DNA from: Adenophora triphylla var. japonica
Taxonomy: Eukaryota; Streptophyta; Magnoliopsida; Asterales; Campanulaceae
Direction: 5' to 3'
Assembly: GCA_022495995.1 (NCBI GenBank)
Contig: JAFEMH010000982.1
Location: 186,001-250,000, forward strand
DNA length: 64,000 bases
In this document: positions 1 through 10,513 of the stretch, piece after piece
How positions within the stretch are numbered: position 1 is the first letter of the stretch
How the letters are laid out: each line of letters starts with the position of its first letter
The notes under the pieces: generated by a model
What the model was told of the DNA's origin: nothing
Database searches by the model: none
What the model saw: only the letters and a program-made list of their open reading frames with translations
Position numbers and translations under genes: made by a program

Positions 1-59
1 AAATCCCCCCTTTGCCCTTTAAAAATCGAGACTTTGCAAAATGATCCCGGACTTAACCA

Positions 60-450
60 AGGATAACCAAAGCTGACCCAAGTTAGTCCCCTTCCGAAAG
101 AACCCTACGGCAATGAAACGTAATCCCGTTTTCTTCGACGAAAGTTAACGGAATCCCGTTTCTTTCCTCGTTTTCACTAACGGCAGTGAAACGTAAGCCC
201 GTTTTATCCGACGAAAGTTAACGGAATCCCGTTTCTTTCCTTGTTTTCACTAACGGCAGTGAAGCGTAAGCCCGTTTTCTCCGACGAAAGTTAACGAAAT
301 CCCGTTTCTTTCCCCGTTTTCTCCGACGAAAGTTAACAGAATCCCATTTCATTCCTCATTTTCATTAACGGCAGTGAAACGTAAGCCCATTTTCTCTGAC
401 GAAAGTTAATGGAATCCCATTTCTTTCCTCGTTGCCATCCACGGCAGCAA
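60..450. repeat. Minisatellite, ~73-bp unit, about 5 copies
   Basis: Each unit contains AACGGCAGTGAAACGTAAGC, then TCCGACGAAAGTTAACGGAA and CCCGTTTCTTTCCTCG. Copies become more diverged toward the right end (CCCATTTTCTCTGACG). Arrays of this kind are typical of the 3' non-coding part of Tat/Ogre elements, and the element at the other end of the window has comparable arrays. Confidence 0.85.
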
Positions 451-579
451 ACGTAAGACCGATCCCTTCAAAACGAAGTCCACCAAAGGACTGTCTATCC
501 CCTCATAGTCCGTCTCAGCATAAGGACACGAACCATCGAAGAAGATCGTTTCAAAACAAGTTGATACCTCCGAATCATC

Positions 580-730
580 ATTCATTAAGGTTCGAGGCAC
601 CTAAACGCCATCATTAAGGTTCGAGGCACCTAAACGCCATCATTAAGGTTCGAGGCACCTAAACGCCATCACAAAGGCTTGAGGCACCTAAACGCCATCA
701 CAAAGGCTTGAGGCACCTAAACGCTATCAC
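580..730. repeat. Short tandem array, 29-bp unit, 5 copies
   Basis: Five head-to-tail copies of a unit ending in GAGGCACCTAAACGC. The first three read CATTAAGGTTCGAGG and the last two CACAAAGGCTTGAGG, so the array appears to have grown by duplication of two subtypes. Confidence 0.85.
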
Positions 731-1056
731 TTCGATTTCGACACAAAATACGAGGAAAGCGATAAATCACAATCATCCTCTGATTCGACAAACCGAAGTC
801 ATTACCTGGTTGACATCCTAAAATAGTCATTCTAGGGTCGACGTCTGAAGATAGTCGAAAGACCCGAACTACGACCGGCTTGATTTCTCTTAAGGATACG
901 TAGGTAGCATACCATAGGTTCAGCCATCAGACCAAATGGTCATTCCTTTCCCCAACGGTTCGACCAAAATGGTCACCCTCTTCTCCCCAGCAGATTGGGA
1001 CCTCACTTTTATCGACGACCCCACTTCCTCCGAAAGTGCCGTCGCCGAGGGGCTAC

Positions 1057-2796
1057 TGTAAGTGTCCTAATCTGAATCGCCAATGTTCCTTCAGCCCAAT
1101 TTAACGTTTTCCATGTCAAATAAACATTTAAGGGCATTTTGGTCACTTCCTAAGGCAATTTAAACAAGGAAGGACCTTAAAGGAACAACAAAAATAGGTT
1201 GGATCTCGCTGGAAAGAGTCATTTCCAAGAAATTGACCAACTTTGCATTAAATGCAAACAGCCAAAACTGCTTTCTGCAAAATCAGGCACGCTGACATTC
1301 CAATCCGCGCGGACAGGAATGAGACTCAGTCTCGTCCGCGCGGACATCATTGAACCCTAAATTCAGCCTATAAATAAAACCCTTCTCTCTCAGTTTAAGG
1401 ATCAGATCTTCAACCCTACTGTTATATTGACGAGAAAACCCCAGAAAACAGCCTAAACACCAAGCCTAAATACCAAACCCAAACACAAATCTTGATCATA
1501 TTCAAACCCTAAACACAAATCCAAGGAAGATAGGGTACAACCATTGGTAAACCCTCCTTCTCCTTACCTTAATTTCCCTCATCCATGCATACATCTCATA
1601 TTTAAAATTGATGTAACTTGTTTACTTACTTGTTGCTCATTTCTTTTCTCCTTCTTGTTCTAGATCCAAGAGGATCTCCATGGAGTTCATCTCCATGGAT
1701 GATTCTCTACAAGGATCCAAATTTTTTTTTATTATGTTATTCCCTTTCGTCCCTTTTACATTAATTAATTCTTGCTTGTTACTTAGTCTCTTGACCTAAA
1801 ATGTGGTCACCTTGGGGTTCATCTCCATGGATGATCACACTAAATGGTCCACATGCTTATTTTTATCTCCTTTTGTGTCATTATGTTCTTACTTGCCTAC
1901 TTGACCTAAAATGTGGTCATCTTGGAATAAATTTCCATGAATGACTATTTCAAATGGTCTAAATTGTTTACTTCCTTGGAAATATTTTTTTTCCCTAGCC
2001 TAAGATCTCCACCTTGGAACAATTTCCATGGATGAAGATCATTAAGGTTCCTAGGTTACAAAAAGGGTGAAGTTGATACATTGAGTTCAAAGATCTCAAG
2101 GATGGTCATCTTAATGACCACCTTAGAAATCCACTCTAAAGTTGATACACCCTTAACCTAAATTCCATTTCCATGCATTAATCTTTATTTCATGTTAAAC
2201 CCCTATCCCAAGCAAATGAAATGCTTTTAAGTCCTAATGTACCCTAATGATGGCTTGATATGGTAGATCACCACTAATCATGTTTAGTGATCACTAATCA
2301 AAGCCTAAGGAAAGTGGGGACAAGCATGGATGCAAAATTCAAAAAAGATTCTTTTTATTTGGCATTTTACATTTGCAAACTACGATTCGATTACGTAACT
2401 CCGAGTTGACATTCTGGAAATTACGAGAATCAGGCTGAAAAACCGCCAAAAAGAAATTATCTTGTCCTATTCGCGCGGACGGATTGACCCTCGTTAAATC
2501 CGCGCGGACATGAATGTCATGTGCAAATATTTTTATTTTCAGTCCTTTTTCACTCACAGAAGCACACTGTTTTGATTAATTTCAGTCCAGTCCAGTCAAA
2601 ACTTTTATTTCCAGAAAATCTCTTTTGCAAAACACACACACACACACATACAAATGGTTTCAAGTTAGAAAGACATGTTTTACGAGGCATTCCGGGTGAA
2701 CGTGCCAATCGTTCTTCCCGGAGTGTAACGTGACCTCCGAACTCACTTCTCTCATTTTCGGGCATTTTTCAAAGTTTTGGCCCTTAAACTAAAAAC
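1057..2796 (+). mobile_element. LTR of the Tat/Ogre-like Ty3/Gypsy element
   Basis: It begins with TGTAAGTGTCC directly after a polypurine tract and ends at AAACGGCG before TGGCGACTTCATTG. The same 3' end, including a (CA)n microsatellite (about 2632-2648), the phrase TTTTACGAGGC and CGACCTCCGAACTCA, recurs in the LTR at 48467-49861, so the two LTRs are homologous but strongly diverged. TATAAATAA at 1369-1377 is a plausible promoter. The right boundary is inferred from the primer-binding-like TGGCGACT and is uncertain, because no second LTR copy of this element lies in the window. Confidence 0.6.
1300..1380 (+). promoter_or_regulatory. LTR core promoter with paired TCCGCGCGGA palindromes
   Basis: Two palindromes TCCGCGCGGA (1304-1313 and 1335-1344) flank a smaller palindrome GAGACTCAGTCTC, and TATAAATAA follows at 1369-1377, about 25 bp later. 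Two more related motifs occur at about 2471-2479 and 2499-2508. The arrangement of GC-rich palindromes just upstream of TATA is repeated with another sequence in the LTR at 48.5 kb. Confidence 0.5.
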
Positions 2797-2985
2797 GGCG
2801 TGGCGACTTCATTGATTTTTCAAAAACAATCGTGGCACATCATCACACTTTCCCGTCTGAACCATAAGTCGTACAACGTGGGAGCAACACTCCTCTTTTC
2901 TGTGAATGCATATTCACCCGTACCAAGAATTTTACCATATTAAGAACAATCAATATCATAGAATAAACAGAGAGTAATAAATACC
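2797..2985. other. Sequence after the LTR, starting with a primer-binding-like TGGCGACT
   Basis: TGGCGACTTCATTG at 2798 resembles TGGCGACTCATTGGG at 49862, the likely primer binding site of the other Ty3/Gypsy element. This suggests that the LTR is followed by 5' leader sequence, as in a tandem LTR-internal-LTR arrangement. The homology stops after about 40 bp, and I see no gene up to 2985. Confidence 0.4.
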
Positions 2986-3290
2986 CCCAAACAACCGAGA
3001 TAGTTATTTTCATAACTCATCTCCTGTGAACTGCTTAAGCATTATTCAGAAACAAATCATACAACTGAGATAGTTATCGTCATAACTCATCTCTTATGAA
3101 CTGCTTAGGCAATATTCATAAACAACCCCGAACAACCGAGATAGTTATTGTCATAACTCATCTCCTGTGAACTGCTTAGGCAATATTCACCAGAAACAAC
3201 CCCCTAACAACCGAGATAGTTATTGTCATAACTCGTCTCACGTGAACTGCTTAAAGCAATGTTCACCAGAAACAACCCTCCAACAACCGG
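2986..3290. repeat. Minisatellite, ~68-75-bp unit, 4 copies plus a partial one
   Basis: Units contain ACAACCGAGATAGTTATTGT, CATAACTCATCTC, GTGAACTGCTTAGGC and AATATTCA. The left copies are more diverged. A partial copy ends near 3290. Confidence 0.85.
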
Positions 3291-3317
3291 TATACCGAAG
3301 TCCAGCACATATCATAA

Positions 3318-3492
3318 ACTTTCAATATAAATCCACACTTGGGATAACAATATAACAATAAGATAAATAAAGCCACACTTGGGGATAACAATGAGGCAAC
3401 ATAGTAAATAAATCCACTCTAGGGATATCAAGGTAACAATATGATAAATAAGTCCACACTTGGGATAATAATGTAATAATGTGATAAATACA
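3318..3492. repeat. Minisatellite, ~45-50-bp unit, 4 copies
   Basis: Units contain AAATCCACACTTGGGATAAC followed by an A/T-rich stretch with GATAAATAA. It directly follows the previous array, suggesting that both belong to one repeat-rich retroelement region. Confidence 0.8.
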
Positions 3493-5200
3493 CATTTCCA
3501 AACTAGCACAATATTGTAACATATAGCTTCTACACTATTCAAACTAACCACCAAGGATATGGAAGCAAGTAAGGCCACCATGTATCATAAACCATCCCTA
3601 CATAGCCATTATGCAACTATACATGGCCTCTATAAAGGTCCAAGTTTCGTTTACCAAGTTGAGGTCACATTGGTTAAGTTGCCAAACAAGGCTGCCAAGC
3701 ATTTTCTAGTGTCTTTATGAGTACAGGTTAATTAGGTGAAAAATGGATTAAAGTGAAGAAAGGAAGCAAAAGTGGAACGAAATGGAGCGGAGACCTTTTG
3801 AGAGTAAAAAGGACTTGTGCGATATTTTAAGAAATCAAAGGTTCAATTTGCTGGAGGACCTAAAGGGAATTACGGAAGAAAAATGAATCAATGCTGAAAA
3901 TCAGAGCGGGCGCGCACCCGGTCCTAGTGGGCGCGCACCTGAAAGTGACCAGAGTGAAAGCGGGCGCGCACCCAGTCTCAGTGGGCGTGCGCCCGTTATG
4001 TGCAAACAAAGGCACCCAGAATTCAGATTTCAGCAGAAACATCAGCAACCCAACCAAGATAACCCCAAACCAAGATCCCTCTGTTTTTAAGGCATAAAAA
4101 GGGGTTGCTAACTTCACCAAAACTCATACTAAACCATTTCAATCCAAGTAAGATAGATTTAACCCACTTACAACTTAGTTATTCTACCCATCACACTACC
4201 ACATTTCATATTAACCTCATTCCTTCAACTTAAACCATAATCCTCTTACTCTTTATCAACTTTCATTAGCATCAATAACATTCCGAAACCATTATACCGT
4301 AAATCTTTCAACTTAGATCACCATTTTACAACCAAAATAAATTCAACATTTACCAAAAATCATTTCTACTCAAATAACATCATTTAAAATATCAAAATTC
4401 TTTTCTTTCAACAAAATTTTCAATAACACATAAGATGAGCAATTATTAGAAGGAAGTCATAATAACTTACTAAAAATGATGTGAAATGAAATATTTATTT
4501 TCCGGGCTTGATGCGCTCCCCTCGCCGCCACGATCAAGAATATGCAAACGGATCGTAAAATGAAGAGGGATTGCCTTTACTATAATTTTTGGAAGGGAGG
4601 TTTTAAAGATGGGTTTCCATGGAGAAAATTGGAGGAGGTTAAAGAAGATGAAGATGATGGAATGGGGAGGTTAAAGGAAGGAGGTGATGGGAAAAGGGTA
4701 AGAAGCATGGCCTCCTATGCCTCATTAAATAAAAACTATCAACCATATTCAATTAAGCCCTCCAAGATCTAAAGAATGCAACTAACACCTCAACTTTCAT
4801 TCTTTACATAAAACACCTTACTTGCTTATAATATTTTATTTATTTTCAATTATTATAACTTCACCCCAACACTTTATCTTATTTCCAATTAAACTCTAAA
4901 GCTCTAAAGTTATTTCATAACCATCCTTGCTTTTCACAAACAATCAAAGACATATAGTGAGCACATAAAGTCAACAAATAGCATAAAATGTATATAATAG
5001 GATGCTAAAATGGTGCATAGGGTTAGGATCGTTATAAAGCAGTTCCCCATTGGCAAGAGTAAAAGCAGTCCTAGTGTTGCCATGAGTCTCCTCCACATGA
5101 AAGCAGTTCTAGTGTTGCCATGAGTCTCCTCAACAGGAGTAATACTAGCAGTATGTACGTCTTTCATTAGGATTATGAGAGTGGAGCATAATTTTTCAAG
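3493..5200. other. LTR-like, gene-free region with GC-rich motif cluster and TATA box
   Basis: No conserved coding sequence is visible. Four copies of a GGGCGCGCACC-like motif (3908-3919, 3929-3939, 3962-3973, 3983-3994) precede GCATAAAAAGGGG (TATA-like, about 4092-4104) by roughly 100 bp, which resembles a retroelement LTR promoter. Downstream, 4110-4540 and 4770-4930 are A/T-rich. A 31-bp phrase starting CAGTTCTAGTGTTGCC is duplicated at about 5068 and 5103. I could not find LTR boundaries or target duplications, so the element type is open. Confidence 0.35.
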
Positions 5201-6639
5201 CTATTCAACGGATGATACGAATCATTTTTCGGCTATGTAACCAAACTGATGATGCCAAAAACGTTCGGATCAGCCCAAATACAACGGCAGGTTGTATCAT
5301 GTATGATTTAATAGCCTGAAAAAGAAGAACAAACACGTAAACTAAGTCAGGGCTTCGCCGGCGAATGCCTTCTGGCGTAAGAGTAAGTACTTGTGTTTAG
5401 AGAGAGAAAATCAATTGACAAGAGTTGAAAGTCAAAAGATGCGTTACCCCTATAATGTGAATTATGGCATGCATTTATAGGTGTAGGATTGTAGAGTCCA
5501 TCTTTGATTAGGAAGTTGTGTGTGAGGATGTTATAATCCTAGTTGGATTATAAATACCCACAATCCTTGTTTGAGAAGAATTATGTAATATTATTCTTTA
5601 CGTGTGCCTAGGAAGCGAGTTATTCGGTATATTAAGCTTGGTCGGCATGAGTTGATAACGAGTAAGATAGAAGTAAGAATAGAGACGCCAATTTCATTAC
5701 TTTGTTGATAACCAAGGAAGGTTTTTTCGTCTTTTGATCAAGTCCTCATCGGCTTTGATGGATGCCTTGCTCGGCATAAAGAATGTATTATGTGCATTAT
5801 TCGTTGTGCTATGTATAGGTCGATATAGTGGGGATGATGAGGAGGCACGACGAGCAAAGGTAGAAAAAGTCCACTCCCTTTTTCAGAATTGAGACTTGTA
5901 TAAATTATATTTTGAGCCCAATTCATTGGGCGTTGCCCGGCCATTACCAGTAACTTGCAAATTTTACGATGATAGCCCAAAATCTAATAAGTTAATCTCC
6001 TATTTGAGTAAGTTTATAAAAAAATATTTTTTCTAATATTAGAAAATTGAGATTTTTAGGACTCTAAAATTATCAATTTTATTATAAAATTACTAGTCCA
6101 TAAATATGATAGCTTCAATTTATGGACAGGCAGTTTAACAATAATTGGTAGTTTTAACTCAATTTATAACTTAAAACAAAATAAAAAAAATAGATAATTA
6201 AGTATAACTAATGGACAAAAGGCATAAGGTCATATTTTAAAGATATTACTAATATATCATTAAAGAAAATTACAGCAGAAAAATCTACAAAAAATATTTC
6301 GTTTACACTAACTACTCTTAGTAAACTTTAAATTGTTAGCTTAAATCAAGCTCGAGCTTTTCTCGAGCTATGGAGCCAACGTTCGAATTCAACTTGATTA
6401 CTTTGCAAATGACTCAAGCTCGAAGTTTACTCGACCCCAAAACATAGTAAAAACCAACCATATCCAGTGTACATAAATTGATCTCGGGCATTCTTTTTCT
6501 TTCTTTTCTAGGAAAAATTAACAAATTGGATTGACATAAAACAGTCGAGAAATAAAACGAAGAACGTTTTGGTGTAAAACAAATCATAAGTTGAGAAGCG
6601 GAAAAAAATTACAAAAAAAAAAAAAAAGTATTCCGAGTC
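5201..6639. other. Intergenic region, nothing recognised
   Basis: A/T-rich non-coding DNA lies between the repeat region and the 3' end of the RhoGDI gene. No ORF of significance, terminal repeat or tandem array was seen. The last few hundred bases should contain the RhoGDI 3' UTR, since the gene runs on the minus strand and stops at 6640. Confidence 0.5.
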
Positions 6640-7265
6640 CTAAGTTGAAAGCCAATCCTTCCGAATATCAAAGTTGTAGTTGATCTCCAAGTAACATCTG
6701 TTGTCGTCATCCAGAAACTGCGTACACAAAAGGACACAACGAACGATTTAACGCCTTTGAAGTTCATTCAATTTAAATCTGATATTCAGATGGTACCAAA
6801 ACTGAAGGGGGTTAAAATTTAAATTTGAAGCCCATTCAATTGAATGAACTGTAAACATTTAAATTTGATCGCATTTGAAATTCATTGAATTGTACAGTTC
6901 AAAATCTAAATTTCTTCGAATGTTACAGACTGGAAAAATTAAAATGAGCAGACATAGAACTAATTGCAGCACATGAAGAAATTTATAAACAGGGGAAAAA
7001 CTGTAGTTGTACGAAATTCTGGTGACTTTGCTTAAATGGGACAAAAAAAATCCCTTTCTACTATAAAAATACAGTACCTTTGTTTTAGCTGCGTATGATC
7101 CTCTAGCAAACATGCCAGAAGGGGTCGTATCTTCTGGTATTTCATGCGTATATGGCTCTTGTTGAGGACTAAATGTCCCGATCATTTCTTTCGTGCTGTC
7201 CACTGCACACAACATGAAACGAGTCAACAACCATTTACATGGCCTAAACATAAGTGTGTGTGTGT

Positions 7266-7316
<51 letters not shown>

Positions 7317-8421
7317 AAGGGACAAGATTACCCTTAAGACCGGTCTTCCAAACTGTATTAGTGTATTTGAGGCCAGATACAATGTTATTACTAACTTGAA
7401 AGGTGAAATTCAGGCTGTAACGACTGCCTTCTTTGAGAGTAAACCACGTGCCTTTCAGCTTCCCGTCCTCAGGGATTGGAAGAACAATGTCAGATCTACC
7501 GGGGGATTTAATTGCAAGGCTCAAAATCTTTACTTCTGGATCAAGTGTCTCTACAGTATAAATGTTACAAACATCATCAGGAAACACAAAGCATAGGAAA
7601 TTTGGGAAATTTCGAAATAATCATTGCCTAATCAACAAGGAAAATTCATATTTTGTCAAAGAATAATAAAAGCGTGTCTACAAACTAGTGTTTTTTCACG
7701 ACTACTCAAAGAGATCAATGCATGAATTAAGAGAAATGCATCTATATATTCAAGTTTGATTGTGCCTCCACGAATCAGGACAAGTTACTACTCATTTCTT
7801 TCTGTTCATTTTCAAAACTCGGATATAAAGATTATCTACAACACATTATAACATACTTTATATAACGAAACCAAGAGGAAGATTTTCTTTACGTGATTCA
7901 TTTTTTTAAAATTGTTTGGATTGAGAATGAACACGGAAGAAGAACCCTGATTCCTCGTGAAAGGTGAGTAAGAATTTGAGACAAGAGAGGCAGAAGGCTA
8001 CCTCCAACAGAGTTAATATCCACGCTCCCAAGAAGTTGTTCTTTCCACCTCATCAAGCTCTCATCATCCTGAATCACATTTATAAATTAAATAGAAATTA
8101 AACATTTACGAGAAATTCAAAGAAAATCAAGAACAGGGATTTGAACACACTAAAACAAACAAAACAACAGCACATTCAAGAAAAGATAAAACATGAAGAT
8201 CATGTAAATTTCAAAGTTACTATTGTTAAAGCAAATTAAAACAACAACAATGGCCACCGCCACAACAACAACAAAATCAAGCAGAATCAAGAATTCATGA
8301 ACATGTACATTCATTAATAACTGTAACAACAAACAAAAAATGAACAAATAAATAAATAACAGCAATCAAACAAACAAAAGACAAGAAAAACATAAAATTC
8401 ATTAGAGTTACAATCTTTGGC

Positions 8422-8456
<35 letters not shown>

Positions 8457-8967
8457 AATTTAAGCATAATAAATAATCAAGACAAACATGTCAAAGCAAC
8501 TGCACCCTAATGCCAAAGACAAGAAATTTGGGAGGAAAAATCGAGATACAGAGATAATATAAAAAGTCAAACTTGAATTTGACCTATTTCTAGTTTTTTT
8601 TTTTTTTTTTTGACCTATTTCTAGTTATGTAGCCTATCATTGATACAAATCAAAATCAAAATAAGAATAAGAAAAAATATAAATAAATAAATAAATTTGA
8701 AAAAGAATAAAGTTAAAGGCAAACCTTGTCCTTCTCATACTGTTCTTTGAGGGTGAGCTGAGGGCCCAATTCAATCTTTCCTTCAATATCTTCTTCATCT
8801 TCATCCTCAGTTGCACAGAAAGAACTCTCACTATTTTTCCTACTAATCTTTCCACCCTCTACTCCATCACCCTCTTCAATCTTTCCCTCCTTACAGCTCT
8901 TCTCATCCTCTGAAATTACATTACTGTCCTCCTTTCCACCCTCCTCCTTATTATCATCAAACCCCAT
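6640..8967 (-). CDS. Rho GDP-dissociation inhibitor (RhoGDI), complete, five exons
   Basis: The product binds prenylated Rho/ROP GTPases in the cytosol, blocks GDP release and extracts them from membranes, controlling polar growth. The coding exons on the minus strand are 8725-8967, 8002-8068, 7332-7550, 7078-7202 and 6640-6717. All junctions are GT-AG and the total is 732 nt, giving 243 aa, the usual plant length. Residues 1-70 form an acidic, disordered N-terminus. The N-terminal inhibitory arm carries LTLKEQYEKDKDDESLMRWK, and the C-terminal immunoglobulin-like lipid-binding fold carries GSRYSLNFTFQVSNNIVSGL, the signature TTPSGMFARGSYAAKTK and, near the end, CYLEINYNFDIRKDW. The start is the first in-frame ATG before the acidic arm. 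The gene looks intact and under constraint. Family identity is firm; the paralogue within the plant RhoGDI family cannot be told. Confidence 0.95.
7254..7314. repeat. Compound (GT)n(GA)n microsatellite in RhoGDI intron 3
   Basis: About 10 GT units with one interruption are followed by about 21 GA units. It makes up nearly half of a 129-bp intron (7203-7331) and should be highly polymorphic. Confidence 0.9.
8423..8455. repeat. Poly(A) tract of 33 bp in RhoGDI intron 1
   Basis: An uninterrupted A run lies in the 656-bp first intron (8069-8724). On the gene strand it is poly(T). A T-rich 21-bp tract at about 8595-8612 and two copies of TTTGACCTATTTCTAGTT (about 8577 and 8611) lie nearby. Confidence 0.85.
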
Positions 8968-9357
8968 GCTTGTAGAATTTGATACAACAAAAATCCTATG
9001 ATCAAGAGAATGCAGCCTAAAGATTTGAGCTTAAATTGAATTTGAATTGGGGATGTTACCCTAATGGTATGGGAAGGAAACCAATTAGGGAAAGAACAAG
9101 AGAATGCAGCCAAAAAATAATCAATTTTTTTTATATGGGAAGATGCAAAATTGGTGAAACCCCAGAAAAATTATATTGAAAGGGGCAATTGGGTCAGAGA
9201 ATCTTAGAAAGAAAATCGAAATTTTCCAAAAGGAAAAGTACCCAGAACGGATAACAGTTCTAAGAAGATAAGACACTCAGAAAAAAGTGGAGAGAGAGCT
9301 GTTAGGGGAAGATGAAACAGAGGAAGAAATGGTCATGTGGTGATCCGGATTTATGTA

Positions 9358-9390
<33 letters not shown>

Positions 9391-9499
9391 TGGGAAGATC
9401 GTGAAGGTCACTATGCCATGAAGAACAAGACAGCCAAGGATTGGGTGCGCAGGGCTTTGACTTCTAATTGGATGATTTATTTTTGTAACAAAATTGATA
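8968..9499 (-). promoter_or_regulatory. RhoGDI 5' UTR and promoter region with (TC)n(CA)n patch
   Basis: This is the upstream region of the minus-strand RhoGDI gene. It contains a compound microsatellite at 9357-9390, which reads as a pyrimidine patch followed by CA repeats on the gene strand, a frequent feature of plant core promoters and 5' UTRs. No clear TATA box was identified. The transcription start is unknown. A MITE begins at 9500, so the proximal promoter is about 500 bp long. Confidence 0.45.
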
Positions 9500-9763
9500 C
9501 TCCCTCCCGACCGACCGACTTAGAATTTTTTGAAATGGCACGAAAATTAAGAAAAAAGTAAATGTTGTGAGTGTAATTTAAAAATAGGAGAGAGAATGAG
9601 TGGAGGAAATAGTAAATTATAATGGTGTTGTGAGTATTAAAATAATGTAGGAGAGAGAATGAGTGGAGAGAATAGTGATTTAAGGTTTCCATTTTGGGCC
9701 GTCCTAAGTCGGGTGGGACACCCAAAATGGCAAAAAGTCCTAAGTCGGCCGGGACGGAGGGAG
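9500..9763. mobile_element. Stowaway-like MITE 1
   Basis: Terminal inverted repeats begin CTCCCTCCCGACCGACCGAC and end GGGACGGAGGGAG, flanked by TA (the Tc1/mariner target duplication). The length is 264 bp. The inner sequence has the A/T-rich GAGAGAGAATGAGTGGA phrases shared by the other MITEs of this cluster. Confidence 0.85.
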
Positions 9764-9819
9764 TATATTCACCTAAAAATGGAGATTTTTTTTTTTATCT
9801 AATTCTAATGTAGCAAGTA

Positions 9820-10472
9820 CTCCCTCCGTCCCACCTCAAGGTTCCACATTTTCCTTTTGGACCGTCCCACTTCAAGATTCTCTTCCTTAAATGAAAAGTT
9901 TTTCATATATTTATACTTTTATCATCTACATATATTTACAAAAAAAACCATTCATTATACCCTTATAAAGTTAACATATTTACAAAAAAAATCAATTATT
10001 AACTTACTATTCTTCCCACTCATTCTCTCTCCTATTAAATACTAGTACATATGCCCGTGTCCAAGGACACGGGTGTGTTTTTTTTTTTTCAAATTAATTT
10101 TTTTTTTAATTTAAAAAAAAATAAAAAAATCAGTTACTTAATTTAAGTAAACCCTCCTAAAGCTCACTCTTAGCCCAAACCCAAAGTCTTAGCCCAAACC
10201 CAAAGTCTTAGCACAAATTAAGGGCAAAATAGGAAACAGACTAAATATTGAGGACAAAATAGGGAAAAACCCCTCCGGAACTGTTCATAGAACTGTTCAC
10301 GGAGGGGTTTAATTTATACTATAGATTTTTAACTTTTATATTCTTTCTCCTATTCTCTACCACACATTTAACTTTTACATTCTCTCTTTTCAAATTTTCT
10401 ACCTACTTTAAAAAAAATTTCTTAAAAAGCGTGTAAATCTCAAGGTGGTACCTTGAGGTGGGACGGAGGGAG
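9820..10472. mobile_element. Stowaway-like MITE 2, enlarged by an internal insertion
   Basis: The ends CTCCCTCCGTCCCACCTCAA and TTGAGGTGGGACGGAGGGAG are inverted repeats, flanked by TA. The length of 653 bp is more than double that of its neighbours because foreign sequence lies at about 10041-10325 (next entry). Confidence 0.85.
10041..10325. mobile_element. Unclassified insertion inside MITE 2, with two hairpins
   Basis: The inserted piece starts near ACTAGTACATATG and carries a perfect palindrome at 10054-10073 (arms CCCGTGTCC/GGACACGGG). Near its right end it has inverted arms ACCCCTCCG and CGGAGGGGT (about 10268-10308). In between, a 20-bp phrase TCTTAGCCCAAACCCAAAG is repeated. No target duplication or known terminal repeat was resolved; a small non-autonomous element is inferred. 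A related ACTAGT/GCACGG phrase occurs at about 24360-24395. Confidence 0.45.
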
Positions 10473-10513
10473 TAATATTTTTCATTAATATTTATATTGT
10501 ATAAAAATAAATA

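Larger units (their letters stand above)
1..1056 (+). mobile_element. 3' non-coding internal region of a Tat/Ogre-like Ty3/Gypsy element
   Basis: No coding frame is supported here. The stretch holds two minisatellites (listed separately), then a motif GGATACGTAGG near 894-904 that is common downstream of integrase in plant Tat/Ogre elements, and ends in a purine-rich tract (GAGGGGCTAC, about 1047-1056) that serves as a polypurine tract directly before an LTR start (TGTAAGTGTCC). The second large element in this window shows the related motif GAACGTAGG right after its integrase (about 56177), which supports the assignment. The 5' part of this element lies outside the window. Assignment to Tat/Ogre is inference from these motifs and the LTR resemblance. 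Confidence 0.6.

Noticed and set aside
2521..2765. Overlapping short frames around the CA repeat near 2.65 kb
   Set aside because: Both are within the LTR, consist partly of HTHTHT or VCVCVC from the microsatellite, and have no counterpart in the homologous LTR.
6859..7587. A single 242-codon frame on the minus strand over RhoGDI exons 3 and 4
   Set aside because: Only parts of it are exons; the middle (SLSLSLS, HTNTHT) is the microsatellite intron, and clean GT-AG borders give the correct protein.
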